The notes under the pieces were generated by a model, which did not search any database, had not been told where the DNA came from, and worked only from the letters and a program-made list of their open reading frames with translations. From positions 1 through 41,496 of the forward strand of contig NZ_VTHJ01000027.1 in the NCBI RefSeq assembly GCF_008386495.1: a stretch of 41,496 nt of DNA. Direction: 5' to 3'. How positions within the stretch are numbered: position 1 is the first letter of the stretch; each line of letters opens with the position of its first letter. Made by a program: the position numbers and the translations under genes. The stretch is from Streptomyces tailanensis (GTDB lineage: Bacteria > Actinomycetota > Actinomycetes > Streptomycetales > Streptomycetaceae). Below, one piece after another: positions 1 through 9,970 of this stretch.

Positions 1-3000
1 GCGCCGAGGAACGCCTTGTCGTCGGGCCAAATGCCGGCCCCACCCTCGCGCGGGGCACCGAACGGGGTGGTGTAACGCTTGGTGACGGCCTGGGTGGAGG
101 CGTCCACGGCCAGGCTGCTGGTGCCGTGGTGGTCGGCGGCCAGCCAGGTCAGTGTCGACGTACCAGACTTGTTGCTGCGCAGGGCGACGATGGAACCCGC
201 GCCGCTGTAGTAACGCTGGGCCCAGTACTTCGCGGTCGAGGTCGAGGTGTCGAGATGGACCTCGGTGGCGCCCAGGTACAGCACCGTCTCACCGGCGGTG
301 TTGCGGCGGATCAGGAGATCGCCGTCCGCGTCGTAGACGTAACCGGTGGTGCTCGCGCCCTCCTTCACCGTGTCGAGGCGGCTCTCCGCGGACCAGGTGA
401 GGGCCTGGCTCGCGCTGCCGTCCGGGCGGCTCGTGGTGTTCCCGGTGGTGTCGTAGCCGTAGGCCGCCGTGACACCGGTGCAGGTGGCGCCGGTGGTGGT
501 GGCCGTAAGGCGGTGGACCTTCGTGCTGTCGTAGCAGTAGGTCCGGGTGGTGGTCGCGCTGGTGGTGTGGGTGGTCTCGGTGGCGCGCAGGCCGGAGTTC
601 TTGTAGGTGTACGACGTCCAGTACGGGGCCGCTCCGCCCAGGTCCGCCGTCGTGCGGCCGGAGGAGGCACAGTCCGCCGTCGACGGGGTCCAGGACTCGG
701 TAAGGCGGCGATGGCCGTCGTAGGCGAAGCACTGGTAGTCCGCCTTGCCGGTGCCGCCCAGGGTGGTCGGGTCGGTGATGGCTGTGACGTTGCCCGCGTC
801 GTCGTAGCTGTAGTTCAGTTCCTGGAGCTTGTAGGCGTGCGTGTCGTCGGTGAGCGAGGAGCGGGTGAGACGGTCGGTGCCTTCCTCGTACAGGTTGCTG
901 ACGTACGCCTTCTTGGTGCCGGCGGCCGCGGAGGTGCCCAGGGTGAGCACCTCGGGCTGGCGGAGGGCGGAGTAGCTGGTGTCCAGGAGGTAGTCACTGG
1001 TGCCGCCGGTCTGGGTGTTCAGGCCCAGGCCGTCGTACTCGAAGTCGACGGTCTCCGCGCTGAGACCGCCGGCGGCGGGCTCCGCGATGTACTGCTGGGT
1101 GCCGTCGATGTTGTAGTACGTGGAGAAGGTCAGCGTCGACCCCACGGCCTTGGAGGTGACGAGCGGGTCGGTCGACGGCAGGGCGAGTTGGGTGGTGGTG
1201 GCCCGGTACAGGCTGTCGTAGGCCGTCACCTTGCGGGTGTAAGCGCTGCCGGAGACACCGCCGACGTAGCGAGTGGAGGAGTCCAGCTGGCCCTTGGCGA
1301 GCGTGTCGTACGCGTAGGCCGTCAGCTTGTTCGCGTCGACCTGCTCCTCGGTGGTGGAGGTCAGGTCGGCGTCGGCGGTCGCGGACCAGGTGCCGGTGGG
1401 GCGACCGAGCACGTCGTAGGCGGTGATGATGACCCGGCCGGCCGCGTCCTTGGTCCAGGAGACCTGGTCCAGACTGGTGTAGCCGGTGGTCGCCGTGCCC
1501 TTGTCCGGGTCGGTGGCGGAGGTCTGACGGCCGTACAGGTCGTAGCCGTAGGACCAACTGCTGTCCGGGCCGGTGATGGTGGACTGCTTGCCGTCACGGG
1601 TGTACGTGAACTTCGTGGAAGTGTAGGACGCCCCAACGCCCGCCCCGTAACCGGTGTCGGCGGGGCTCGTACCGGCGTACTCGCGGGTCTCGACCGTGCG
1701 TCCCAGGGCGTCCACGATGGTCCGCGTCGCCGAGCCGCCGGCGACGGCGGTGGCCGCGGTGGAATCACCCGTGTACGTGCTGCTGGTGCTCCACTTCTGC
1801 ACGCCGTACACGTAGAAGGTACTGCTCACCGGCCGCTCGGCACCGTCGAAGACGATCGCGGTCTGCTTGGGGGCGCGGCCGTACTCGGCACGGGTGTAGG
1901 TGCCGTTCGGAGTGGACGTCGTGTCGAAGACATCGGCGTACGTCTCGTAGACCAGGCCCCGGCTGTCGTAGCGGGTGTCGGTGAGCAGCCGTCCGCCCTG
2001 CGGGGTGGGTGTCTGGCTCTGGAGCGGGCGCAGCAGCGAGTCGTAGATCTGGTAGCTGGTGTTGTACGTGGTGCCGTCGGCCTTGAGGGAGGAGGTCGAG
2101 GACCAGGACGGGGCGTCGTCGGTGACGGAGTAGGCGTAGGTGTGGTTGGCGCTGTAGCCGCCGGAGCGGGAGCGGTTGGGCAGCCAGGTCGCGGTGGCGC
2201 GGCCGAGAGCGTCGTACGTCGTCTCGGTGATCTTGTTGTTGACGTCGTAGACCTTGGTCGGCAGGCCCCGGGCGTAGTCGCTGTAGGTGTAGATGCTCTG
2301 CGTCTTGGCGTTGGTGACCTTGGTCCTGGTCAGCGGGCCGGCCGCGACGGGGACGTAGGACGTGGTGCTGGTGTTGCCGGCCGTGTCGGCGACGGAGGCG
2401 ACACGGCCCAAAGCGTCGTACGTGCTCCGGCTGAGAGTCTGCCAGCTCGACGGGTGGCGTTCGTCGTTCGTCGCCGCGGCCGGGTAGGCAGAGGCGCGGC
2501 CGGTCCAGGTGGCCTCGCCGAGTGTGGGTGTTTGGGACGCCGTCCAGGCGGTGGTGGTGGCGGGGCCGTCGTAGACGGTGGCGGTGTCGGACAACACGTC
2601 GCCGCGAGTGGCACTGGAGGTCGGCAGGGAAAGGTCGGTCTCGGCGGTCGAGCAGGCCCGGCCGACCACCCGCTTGCGGGTGACCAGGGAGTTGATGCCA
2701 AGGTCGGGGTTGGCCGAGTACCAGGTGCGGGTGCAGGTCTCGTCGCCGGTGACGGCGGTGTCGCCCGCGTCGTACACCTTCAGCGGATTGCCGTAGTCGT
2801 CCCACTCGGTGGTGGCGGTGGTGCGCGTGCGCCAGCTCTGTCCCGCCGTCAGATAGGTATGGGTGTACGCCTTCTCGGTGCGGACGTAGTAGGCCTCGGC
2901 GTCCGCGTAGGACTTGTGCTGGGTGGCGGTCCTGCGGGACCAGGGGTCGTTCACGGTCACGCTGACCGGGGTGGAGCCGTCGTAGGTGATCTGCTCTCGC

Positions 3001-5579
3001 AGGAAGCCCGCGAAGGGGGCGCTGTCGGTCTGGTCGGCGACGTCCAGGCCTGCGACGTCGATGCCGGCGACCGAGACGGACCGGGTGGCGGTGGTGTCCT
3101 TGCGTTTGTCGCCGTGCATGCCCTGCAGGTAGAGGGAGACGGTCTTCGACTGGGTCTTGCTCGCGATGCCCTGGGTGACGGTGACCTTGCCGTAGCCGCG
3201 CCAGAGGGACCAGGTGCGCTCGTCCTCGGGAGTGAGCGGGTTGTCGTTGTAGTGCCAGGCCGGGTCGGCGTAGCTGTAGGTGTTCTCGGTGCCCTCGTTC
3301 TTGCCGGTCGGGTCGGCGGTACCCACGGCGGTGACGCGGTACTTGTGGAACCAGTCGAGGGAGGCGTTCTCGGCGCCGTTGATGTTCCAGTACTGCGGGT
3401 AGCAGGACTTGGAGTTGTCGTCCTCGGCGGCCGGCATGTTCGAACCGCGCACGCACTCCGGCTCGGAGAGGGAAACCGTGGTGATGGCGCCCGTCTCGGA
3501 GGTGACCGTCCTGATGCGGGGCCGGGTGAGCGGCAGGATGTTGTCGGTGGCGTCGACCCGGTTGGGGCGCATCTCGTAGGTGAAGGTCACCGGGTCGAGC
3601 GCGATGTCGGTGCCGTTCTTTCCGGTGTGCCGGACCGACTTCAGGGTCAGGGTCTGGTCTGAGGTGTCGCCGATGTCGCCGCCGTCCAGGTACTCCTGGG
3701 TCAGGTCCCAGCTGTCGACGGCGGTGAAGGCGCTCGCCGTGGCCGACCAGGCGTGCGTGGTGACATTGGTCAGGCGCTTGCGGGTGAAGAAGGCCGGGCT
3801 GACCGCGTCGCAGTCGGCGCCCGAGGCGCACACCGAGTCGTAGGGGACGTCGGGCCAGTTGTCGGCGGTGGACTCCTTCAGCTCGGAGCAGTCGGAGGCG
3901 GTGCAGCGCTCGGCGTAGGAGAAGGTGACCTTGTCGGAGGTCACGCCGGAGAACAGGGTGTCCTTGTCCTGGCCATAGAGGATCTTGGTGAGGTAGCCAC
4001 CGCGGGTGTACTCGGTGGTGGCGGTGTCGGCGCCGTTCTTGGCGTAGTGATTGGTCTCCGGCGTGTACCAGTACGTCATGGCGTTGTCGTGCCTGTCCAC
4101 GACGTAGTCCAGGTTCCAGCGCCAGGCCTGGGTCACCGACCGGTCGGCGAAGGCGGAGCCCTGGTCGTAACCGGGCTCGCCGGAGTCGTCACCGTAGACC
4201 GGGACCGTCCACACGGAGTCGGTGGCGTCGTCGGTGCCCGCGCCGGGGAGTTTGTTGAGGCCGAAGACGTACTTGGTGCCGTCGCCGGTGGTCACCGTCC
4301 AGTACTCGCCGTTGCCGTCGCCGTTGTCGGCGCCGGTGGAGTGGGTGACGGTGGAGGCGTCGTCGGAGCTCAGCCGCCACACACCGGTCGTGTCGTCCTT
4401 GATCAGCTCGTTGGACTTGCCGTTGAGGACGATGGAGGCGTTGTCGTACTTCCAGCACAGGTCGTACTTGTCGTCCTGCCCGTCCTTGTCGCAAGAGCCG
4501 TACGAGCGCTCCACGTAGGACGCGGCGGACAGATCGAAGCCCTCGCCGACCTGGCTGCCCTGGTTGTTCGTCGAGGCGGTCCGGCCGTCGATGCTGCCGG
4601 AGTCGTACGACAGCGACACGCTCGGGGACGGCCCGGCCGCGGCGGGCGGTACTGCCATGGGATACGACCACGTGAACGCGCCCGACGAGCCGCCCGCCTC
4701 CCAGGTGGAGGAGGCGGAGAGCGGGCTCGCTGTGTAGTCGCCGGAGCCGGACGTGGACGCGCCCGTGGTGGCGGCCAGGGCCAGGACGGTCGCTGCGGAC
4801 GAGTCGGCCGCGGCGGCAGCGGTGGTGGTGGCTGTGGAGAAGCTCGCCGGGGTTACCGTGCCGGACGCTTCTGCCCTGCTCGACGCCGTACCTGTTGACG
4901 TCTCCGTCAGCTCGACCTCCGCGGAAACGGTCCTGCCCGAGATGTCGTTGTCGGAGTCGAGCGGGGTGCGCTCGCGGCAGGCCGGCTTGTCCGGGGTGGT
5001 CAGGGCGCAGGCCGGGAGGCGGTAGAGGCGCAGGCGGCCCGCCCAGTCGCCGCCGTACGCGGAGGCGAAGGCCGAGTAGTCGACGCCGATCTCCGCGGTG
5101 CCGGGCTCGGCGGCCGTCGCCGTCAGCAGCACGCCCTTGACACCGGCGGCCTCGGTCTTCTTCCGGTCCAGGACCTCGATCCGGGCGTTGCCGGAGGTGC
5201 CGGCGAGCGTCACGGGGAGCCCGCCGGCGGTCAGCCGGGCGGCCTTGCCCTTCCTGGCGGGCTTCGCGCTCGCCGCACCGGCCTTCGGCCAGGTCGCGGT
5301 CTGCTGCGTCTTGGCCTGCCGGGCCTGTTCGGCGTTCTCCTTACCGACTGCGGCCACCCGAGCCCGGGCCTGTTTGGCACCCAGGCTGGTGACAGCGTGG
5401 ACCTCGGAGACCTCCTGCTTCGGCGCGTCGGGGCGGCCCAGGCCGTCGGCCGCGGCCTGGACCGGCCCGGCCAGGGCGGTCGGCGCGACGACCGCCAGCA
5501 CGAGCGCCGGCAGCATGACGCGTCCGATGCCGCCTCTGCCCCGGCGGGCACGCAGACGGGCACGTATACCGGCGCTCAT
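1..5579 (-). CDS. Secreted RHS/YD-repeat protein, 3' end outside window
   Basis: The frame is open from the ATG at 5579 to the window edge, about 1859 codons without a stop, so the C-terminus is missing. An AGGGGAG ribosome site lies about 8 bp before the ATG. The N-terminus is a long Sec signal (Arg-rich start, hydrophobic VMLPALVLAVVAPTALA, then PVQAAADG). A secretion-linked region with SYDSGSIDGRTAS, typical of actinobacterial SpvB/RHS proteins, follows. Dozens of YD-type repeats come next (for example YDALGRV, YDVLGRPTG, YDADGDLLIRRN). The visible end, FGAPREGGAGIWPDDKAFLG, is the start of the RHS core that normally precedes a variable toxin tip. RHS proteins form a shell that encloses a C-terminal toxin in contact-dependent or secreted competition. 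Which toxin this one carries, and any immunity gene, lie left of the window. It sits 55 bp after the LamG gene, as an operon. Confidence 0.9.
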   Translation of the reverse strand, partial: MSAGIRARLRARRGRGGIGRVMLPALVLAVVAPTALAGPVQAAADGLGRPDAPKQEVSEVHAVTSLGAKQARARVAAVGKENAEQARQAKTQQTATWPKAGAASAKPARKGKAARLTAGGLPVTLAGTSGNARIEVLDRKKTEAAGVKGVLLTATAAEPGTAEIGVDYSAFASAYGGDWAGRLRLYRLPACALTTPDKPACRERTPLDSDNDISGRTVSAEVELTETSTGTASSRAEASGTVTPASFSTATTTAAAAADSSAATVLALAATTGASTSGSGDYTASPLSASSTWEAGGSSGAFTWSYPMAVPPAAAGPSPSVSLSYDSGSIDGRTASTNNQGSQVGEGFDLSAASYVERSYGSCDKDGQDDKYDLCWKYDNASIVLNGKSNELIKDDTTGVWRLSSDDASTVTHSTGADNGDGNGEYWTVTTGDGTKYVFGLNKLPGAGTDDATDSVWTVPVYGDDSGEPGYDQGSAFADRSVTQAWRWNLDYVVDRHDNAMTYWYTPETNHYAKNGADTATTEYTRGGYLTKILYGQDKDTLFSGVTSDKVTFSYAERCTASDCSELKESTADNWPDVPYDSVCASGADCDAVSPAFFTRKRLTNVTTHAWSATASAFTAVDSWDLTQEYLDGGDIGDTSDQTLTLKSVRHTGKNGTDIALDPVTFTYEMRPNRVDATDNILPLTRPRIRTVTSETGAITTVSLSEPECVRGSNMPAAEDDNSKSCYPQYWNINGAENASLDWFHKYRVTAVGTADPTGKNEGTENTYSYADPAWHYNDNPLTPEDERTWSLWRGYGKVTVTQGIASKTQSKTVSLYLQGMHGDKRKDTTATRSVSVAGIDVAGLDVADQTDSAPFAGFLREQITYDGSTPVSVTVNDPWSRRTATQHKSYADAEAYYVRTEKAYTHTYLTAGQSWRTRTTATTEWDDYGNPLKVYDAGDTAVTGDETCTRTWYSANPDLGINSLVTRKRVVGRACSTAETDLSLPTSSATRGDVLSDTATVYDGPATTTAWTASQTPTLGEATWTGRASAYPAAATNDERHPSSWQTLSRSTYDALGRVASVADTAGNTSTTSYVPVAAGPLTRTKVTNAKTQSIYTYSDYARGLPTKVYDVNNKITETTYDALGRATATWLPNRSRSGGYSANHTYAYSVTDDAPSWSSTSSLKADGTTYNTSYQIYDSLLRPLQSQTPTPQGGRLLTDTRYDSRGLVYETYADVFDTTSTPNGTYTRAEYGRAPKQTAIVFDGAERPVSSTFYVYGVQKWSTSSTYTGDSTAATAVAGGSATRTIVDALGRTVETREYAGTSPADTGYGAGVGASYTSTKFTYTRDGKQSTITGPDSSWSYGYDLYGRQTSATDPDKGTATTGYTSLDQVSWTKDAAGRVIITAYDVLGRPTGTWSATADADLTSTTEEQVDANKLTAYAYDTLAKGQLDSSTRYVGGVSGSAYTRKVTAYDSLYRATTTQLALPSTDPLVTSKAVGSTLTFSTYYNIDGTQQYIAEPAAGGLSAETVDFEYDGLGLNTQTGGTSDYLLDTSYSALRQPEVLTLGTSAAAGTKKAYVSNLYEEGTDRLTRSSLTDDTHAYKLQELNYSYDDAGNVTAITDPTTLGGTGKADYQCFAYDGHRRLTESWTPSTADCASSGRTTADLGGAAPYWTSYTYKNSGLRATETTHTTSATTTRTYCYDSTKVHRLTATTTGATCTGVTAAYGYDTTGNTTSRPDGSASQALTWSAESRLDTVKEGASTTGYVYDADGDLLIRRNTAGETVLYLGATEVHLDTSTSTAKYWAQRYYSGAGSIVALRSNKSGTSTLTWLAADHHGTSSLAVDASTQAVTKRYTTPFGAPREGGAGIWPDDKAFLG

Positions 5580-5634
5580 GACACAACTCCCCTGCTGATC
5601 ACGATGGACAGAGAACGAATGCTGGAGCGGGCGG

Positions 5635-8600
5635 TCAGGCACCGGCGATTCCGACGGTGTCGCTGATCTGCTGCTGGCCGGACATCGCCCCGGCCCAGAT
5701 CCGCACATCGGTCACCCGGCCCGCCAGGTAGTGCGACCATGCGGAGTCCACGAAGCCCTTGCCGACCGCGAAGTCGTCGGAGCCGGCCACAGCGGTGTAG
5801 GCGAGGTCGGAGCCGTTCTGGTTGGCGCCGATATAGAGGCCGATGGTGTCGGTGTACGCGTCGAACACACCGGTCAGCTGCGTCACGCTGTTGGCGGAGA
5901 CGACCGCAACCTCGTTGGAGACCACCGCCGTCCAGCTGCCGTCCGCGTTCAACCGACCGAAGTACCACTTGCCGACGGGAAGCTCCGTCTCGGTCTCCGG
6001 ATCGAACTCGGTGCCGGTCTTCTCGAACCACAGGCCCCACGAGGCGCCGTCGGTGCCGCGCTGACCGACGACCTGGGCGACATAGCCGTCGGCCTTGGCT
6101 GCCATGGCGGCTGAGTCCAGCTCCACCGCGGCCGTCACTGTGAACGAGCCGGAGTCGTCCACGATCGGCCCCGTCGTGGTGGCCGCGTCGTCCGTGCCGT
6201 CGAGCACGATCGCTTCACCGTCCAGCGTGGCCCCGCCGGTGAGCGTGAGGGACCGCCCATAGCCCGAAACGGTGTCGGACAGAGTGCTGCCGCTCTTCCC
6301 GGCCGGGTCCCAGTCGCTCATCAGCTCGACTGCCGCGTTCCCGTCCGCGTCCAGCAACCGGGCCTCGGTGGCGACCTCGTCGTCGGTCAGCAGCCGCTGC
6401 CAGACCGCCACCTCGTCGACCCTGCCGCGCCAGTAGTTCTGGTAGGTACCCGCGCTGTAGGCGACCCGGCCAATCTGCAGCGCGCCGTCCGAGACCGTCG
6501 CGTCCGAGGTGACGGGGAGACTCACCGGCGCCCCCTGGAGCCGTCCGTTGACGTAGAGGCGGATGGTCCGGTTCTCGGCGTCGTACGAACCCGCCACGTG
6601 AGTCCACGACTTGAGCTGCACGCCGACGGCGTCCGCGTTGGCGCCCTGGTACTTGCGTACGCCGTTCTCGTACCAGCTCCACAGGAACACCCAGCGCTGC
6701 GCCCCGGACGAGTAGTAGAGGGAGAAGCTGGAGTTGTCGCTGCCAGTCTGTGACAGGACGGTGCGGTAGGTGGACGAGTCCGTGAGGTACGCCCACGCCC
6801 CGACAGTGAACGTGGACTGGGTGTTGACGACCGACTCGGTGGTGGCCGCATACCCGGACTGGCGTGTGGTGTCGGAGGTGTCGTTCAGCCAGAGCGAACG
6901 GTCGCCGTCGCCCCGCCGCGCCAGCGAGGACCAGCCCGCACCAGTGGTGTACAGCGTAGCCGGGTGCCGGGCGCCCTCGGTGGCGGTGTCAGCCGCAGTG
7001 ATCACGTCCGAGCCCGCAGCGGCGTCGTCGAAGTGCCAGCGGCCGACCGCCGTCTGCCCCTCGGCGACCTTGAACTCCACGATCGCCTTGCCACCCCAGC
7101 CGTTGACGTCCTTGGCCCGGACCTGGAGCTGCTGCAGGCCCGCCAGCCGGGGCGTGATCCACGGCTTGACCGTCTCGCCGGCGATCGCTGGCAACCATGT
7201 CGTGTCAGTGGAGAGCTTGTACTCGTAATGGGTGTTGGTGGTGTCACCGGCCGCCGGGGAGAAGGTGAACTGTGCCCTGGTGCCGGGTCCGCCGGCAGCC
7301 GCGCAGGCATCGGCGGTGCACTCGCTGTACGGGCTGCCGAAGGTGATCTTCGGCGCCTTGGGGGCGGTGGTGTCAACCTTGAAGTAGCACCAGCCCTTGG
7401 TAGTGACCGTGCTGGACGACTGCAGATAGCTGTTGTCGTTGTTGTAGAGCGACTGGGTGAACACCGCCAGGCGGTACAGCACGCCGTCAGAGAGGGTGAT
7501 GGGCGAGGGGTACTGCACCAGGCCGTTGTCACCGACGGAGCCGTCGAGGGGCCTCACCGGTTCGGTCGCCACGGCCCAGGTGCCGTCGCTCTGCTTCTTC
7601 TGGATGTAGAAGTGCGCCCGCAGGTGTGCGCCGCTCTCACCGCCCGCCGCGGTCTGCGGCCGCGCGGTCAGCATCGGCGTCGGGTCCGCGAGGATGTCCG
7701 GATCAGCCGAGTTGGTTTCACAGCTGATGCCGCTGCCCTGCACAAGTCCGGCGCTGGTCGGCACGGCGGGCAGACCGACGTACTTCACGGACAGCAGGGC
7801 GTCGTCGTCGAACCGCTTCCAGCCGTTGGGGTCGGACTCGTCGTCCGCCTTCAGCATCAGCGTGAGGCGGGAGAAGTCACCGGCTGCGAACTTCTTGACT
7901 GTCGCGGTCAGGTTCTCGTAGCTCTGGGCCGGGTCGTCGTTGAACTCGATCGGCGCGTCCGGCTGGTCCGGGTCGCACAGCGAGCCCCGCCCCGCGGCCA
8001 CGGTGCGGTCACCCATGACATCCCAGTTCGCCGTCGGCCCCGGCCAGTTAGTCGCGGAGGAGATGTTCCCGGTGCGGACCAGCTCCACGACTGTCTTCTC
8101 GCAGGACATCGACCAGCGCTCGGTCACCCGGAACGTGGCGTCCAGCACGCGCTTGCCCGCCAGTTTGGTCGGCGCGAACTCGAAGTACATGCGCTGCTTG
8201 TAGCCGGAGCCGCAGTAGTAGGCGTAGCCGCCGGTGACGTACGTACCGCAGTAGCCGACGCCCTCGCCGTCGTCACCGCCGGAGAAGTTGTAGTAGGTGT
8301 CGCCATCCGAGGACAGCACGGTGCGCTCGGACTCCTCCAGCGCCACGTCGGGGTCGATGTACAGCGGGTATACGGTGTCCTCGCCGGTCAGCAGCTCCGG
8401 ATCAGGCACGACCGCCACCGTGCCCTCCGTCACCTGCACGGGCAGCACGGCGGAGGCGTCGCCCACGCCAGGCCCGTCGGCCGGGTCGGTGTCCGCGGCG
8501 CCGTGGCCGTCCTGGACAGGTTCAGAATCGGTGTCGTCCTCTGCGACACCGGCCGCAGCGAGGGACATTGTGGTGGTGCCGGTAGTGTCGGCTTCCCCGG

Positions 8601-9360
8601 CGGAGTCCCACATGCGGGCGGCCGGGGAGCGGAAGACGGTGTTGCCGTCCTCGTCCACGGCACTCAGGCCACCGCCGGCCCGGGTGTCCACGGTCAGGCC
8701 TTCGGACCGGAGCGAGAACTCGATGCGGTCGAGTTCCGGATTGGCGGCCGCCTCGGCGGACTTGACGATCAGCACCTGCTTCACGCCCTCGACCGTCGCG
8801 GTCATCCGCAGGTCGACGCCGGGCAGCACCTCCGGATAGGTGGCGGAGGCGCCGTCGAGCGTGGGCTTCGGAAGAGTGCCAGGCCAGCCCAGGTTCAGGG
8901 TTTTCCCTTCCTCGGCCAACTCCAGCAAGTCGGCGCCGTCGCCCCCGGCGGAGAACGAGATGTCGGCCACCGCCGCCTTGGGCCCGATCGATCCGTCAGC
9001 CCTGCGCTCCAGCGTCGCGTCCGGCGCGGCCCAGGAGCCGTCCGTGGTCGCCACCCGTACGGGGACGACGGACTGCTCCAGCGTGAACGAGTAGCCGTCA
9101 GGGTTTGCGTATGTCGTGGAGTACTCCCCTCGCTCCCCGACGACCTCGACCTCCTCCCCCGAAGCCGCCGCCCGCTCCAGCGCCGCCGAAGCCTCGGACG
9201 CCGAGGAGGACTCCTGCGTGTCCGCCGTCGCGGTCGGCGCGGTGACGACGAGTGCAGGCAGGACAGCCAGCAACACCACCGCAGCCGTCGCCGCAGAGAG
9301 GAAACGCTCCAGACAACCCGAGCGACCGTTCTCCAGGCAGCGCGAGCGATCCCCGCCCAT
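5635..9360 (-). CDS. Secreted DNRLRE/LamG-domain protein, RHS partner
   Basis: This 1241-aa protein starts with a signal sequence (hydrophobic AAVVLLAVLPALVV, about residues 25-45). A region that is common before such modules follows (VLPGVDLRMTATVEG). Residues about 355-525 form a DNRLRE-like beta domain (YFEFAPTKLAGKRVLDATFRV). A fibronectin-like stretch comes next, then two concanavalin-A/LamG jellyroll domains at about 771-985 (GRWHFDD to RVDEVAVWQRLL) and 1013-1235 (MSDWDPAGKSGS to GRVTDVRIWAGAM). LamG domains bind carbohydrate or protein surfaces, so the protein probably acts outside the cell. No enzyme active site is visible. In actinomycetes such proteins are commonly encoded just upstream of RHS proteins, as here, so a joint surface or toxin-delivery role is inferred. 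The ATG at 9360 has only a G-rich upstream stretch, so its start is moderately certain. Confidence 0.88.
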   Translation of the reverse strand: MGGDRSRCLENGRSGCLERFLSAATAAVVLLAVLPALVVTAPTATADTQESSSASEASAALERAAASGEEVEVVGERGEYSTTYANPDGYSFTLEQSVVPVRVATTDGSWAAPDATLERRADGSIGPKAAVADISFSAGGDGADLLELAEEGKTLNLGWPGTLPKPTLDGASATYPEVLPGVDLRMTATVEGVKQVLIVKSAEAAANPELDRIEFSLRSEGLTVDTRAGGGLSAVDEDGNTVFRSPAARMWDSAGEADTTGTTTMSLAAAGVAEDDTDSEPVQDGHGAADTDPADGPGVGDASAVLPVQVTEGTVAVVPDPELLTGEDTVYPLYIDPDVALEESERTVLSSDGDTYYNFSGGDDGEGVGYCGTYVTGGYAYYCGSGYKQRMYFEFAPTKLAGKRVLDATFRVTERWSMSCEKTVVELVRTGNISSATNWPGPTANWDVMGDRTVAAGRGSLCDPDQPDAPIEFNDDPAQSYENLTATVKKFAAGDFSRLTLMLKADDESDPNGWKRFDDDALLSVKYVGLPAVPTSAGLVQGSGISCETNSADPDILADPTPMLTARPQTAAGGESGAHLRAHFYIQKKQSDGTWAVATEPVRPLDGSVGDNGLVQYPSPITLSDGVLYRLAVFTQSLYNNDNSYLQSSSTVTTKGWCYFKVDTTAPKAPKITFGSPYSECTADACAAAGGPGTRAQFTFSPAAGDTTNTHYEYKLSTDTTWLPAIAGETVKPWITPRLAGLQQLQVRAKDVNGWGGKAIVEFKVAEGQTAVGRWHFDDAAAGSDVITAADTATEGARHPATLYTTGAGWSSLARRGDGDRSLWLNDTSDTTRQSGYAATTESVVNTQSTFTVGAWAYLTDSSTYRTVLSQTGSDNSSFSLYYSSGAQRWVFLWSWYENGVRKYQGANADAVGVQLKSWTHVAGSYDAENRTIRLYVNGRLQGAPVSLPVTSDATVSDGALQIGRVAYSAGTYQNYWRGRVDEVAVWQRLLTDDEVATEARLLDADGNAAVELMSDWDPAGKSGSTLSDTVSGYGRSLTLTGGATLDGEAIVLDGTDDAATTTGPIVDDSGSFTVTAAVELDSAAMAAKADGYVAQVVGQRGTDGASWGLWFEKTGTEFDPETETELPVGKWYFGRLNADGSWTAVVSNEVAVVSANSVTQLTGVFDAYTDTIGLYIGANQNGSDLAYTAVAGSDDFAVGKGFVDSAWSHYLAGRVTDVRIWAGAMSGQQQISDTVGIAGA

Positions 9361-9743
9361 ACCCCCACCCCCGCTTCACGCGATCTTTACGAGTGAGGAT
9401 GCAACCAGCCTTGAATGAACCCGGTCAATGAAATCCAGATGAACTAGTCACGCACAACCAGGAAACTGACGTCACGTCAGGCACGAGGGGTCCGCCGTCC
9501 GACTTGGTCCGGGTTCAGGACCGCAGCGAGCCTTCAAGGACGCCGACCGTCATACCCCCGACCAGAGCCCACTTCGACTCTCGGCTCACACCTCTACGCC
9601 GGAGGCGTGAGGTTGGCGCTTCTCAACAAGAGCAACCCACCTACCACCAACGCACTCGAGACTGCTGCGTTCGCGATTTCCCTGTTCACCCGGCCCTCTT
9701 TGGGTGCCCCACAACCACCCCTGCCACACCATCACTGCACCGA
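9361..9743. other. Non-coding leader region upstream of LamG gene
   Basis: No convincing gene is present: the frames here lack ribosome sites and family features. It should hold the promoter of the minus-strand LamG/RHS operon. The only distinct motif is the palindrome at 9466-9480, listed separately. Confidence 0.5.
9466..9480. promoter_or_regulatory. Perfect palindrome, possible operator of LamG/RHS operon
   Basis: CTGACGT-C-ACGTCAG is a perfect 7-bp inverted repeat around one base, about 106 bp upstream of the LamG start. This fits binding by a dimeric regulator. No regulator gene is adjacent and no promoter boxes could be fixed, so this is a position-based guess. Confidence 0.35.
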
Positions 9744-9765
9744 TGGCCTCCCCTCGGCCTCCCCC
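9744..9765. repeat. Paired 11-bp repeat, left arm of att site 1
   Basis: Two head-to-tail 11-mers, TGGCCTCCCCT and CGGCCTCCCCC, lie 205 bp left of the 44-bp att core. Att site 2 has a related pair 202 bp left of its core (20741-20762). The matched spacing suggests integrase arm-binding sites. Their function is inferred. Confidence 0.5.
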
Positions 9766-9933
9766 GCCTCCTGAGGCCCGATCCGAAAGAGGCGATGATC
9801 CGCACAAACATGCAGGTCAACGACCTACACGTCGCTAGAGTCGCTGAGCATGGAAGCCTCACAACCTATGCACGGGAATGCGTAGGTCAACACGCCTTCC
9901 AAATCAGCGTTCCCATGGTCAAGGAAAAGAAAA

Positions 9934-9963
9934 AACCGCAGGTCATAGGCTCGACCTGCGGTT
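9934..9963 (-). terminator. tRNA-type rho-independent terminator (att site 1)
   Basis: An 11-bp perfect stem (AACCGCAGGTC/GACCTGCGGTT) with an 8-nt loop is followed, on the minus strand, by a T-rich run (complement of the A-rich 9922-9935). It lies directly downstream of the tRNA-Thr 3' fragment, where a tRNA terminator would be. Confidence 0.8.
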
Positions 9964-9970
9964 CACCATA

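Noticed and set aside
126..3662. Very long open frame on the plus strand
   Set aside because: It is antisense to the RHS gene and has the low-complexity Gly/Val/Arg composition of GC-rich shadow frames. The minus-strand frame reads RHS repeats throughout.
6964..9396. 810-codon plus-strand frame
   Set aside because: Antisense shadow of the LamG gene. It shows no domain pattern, and the minus-strand product has a signal peptide and LamG domains.
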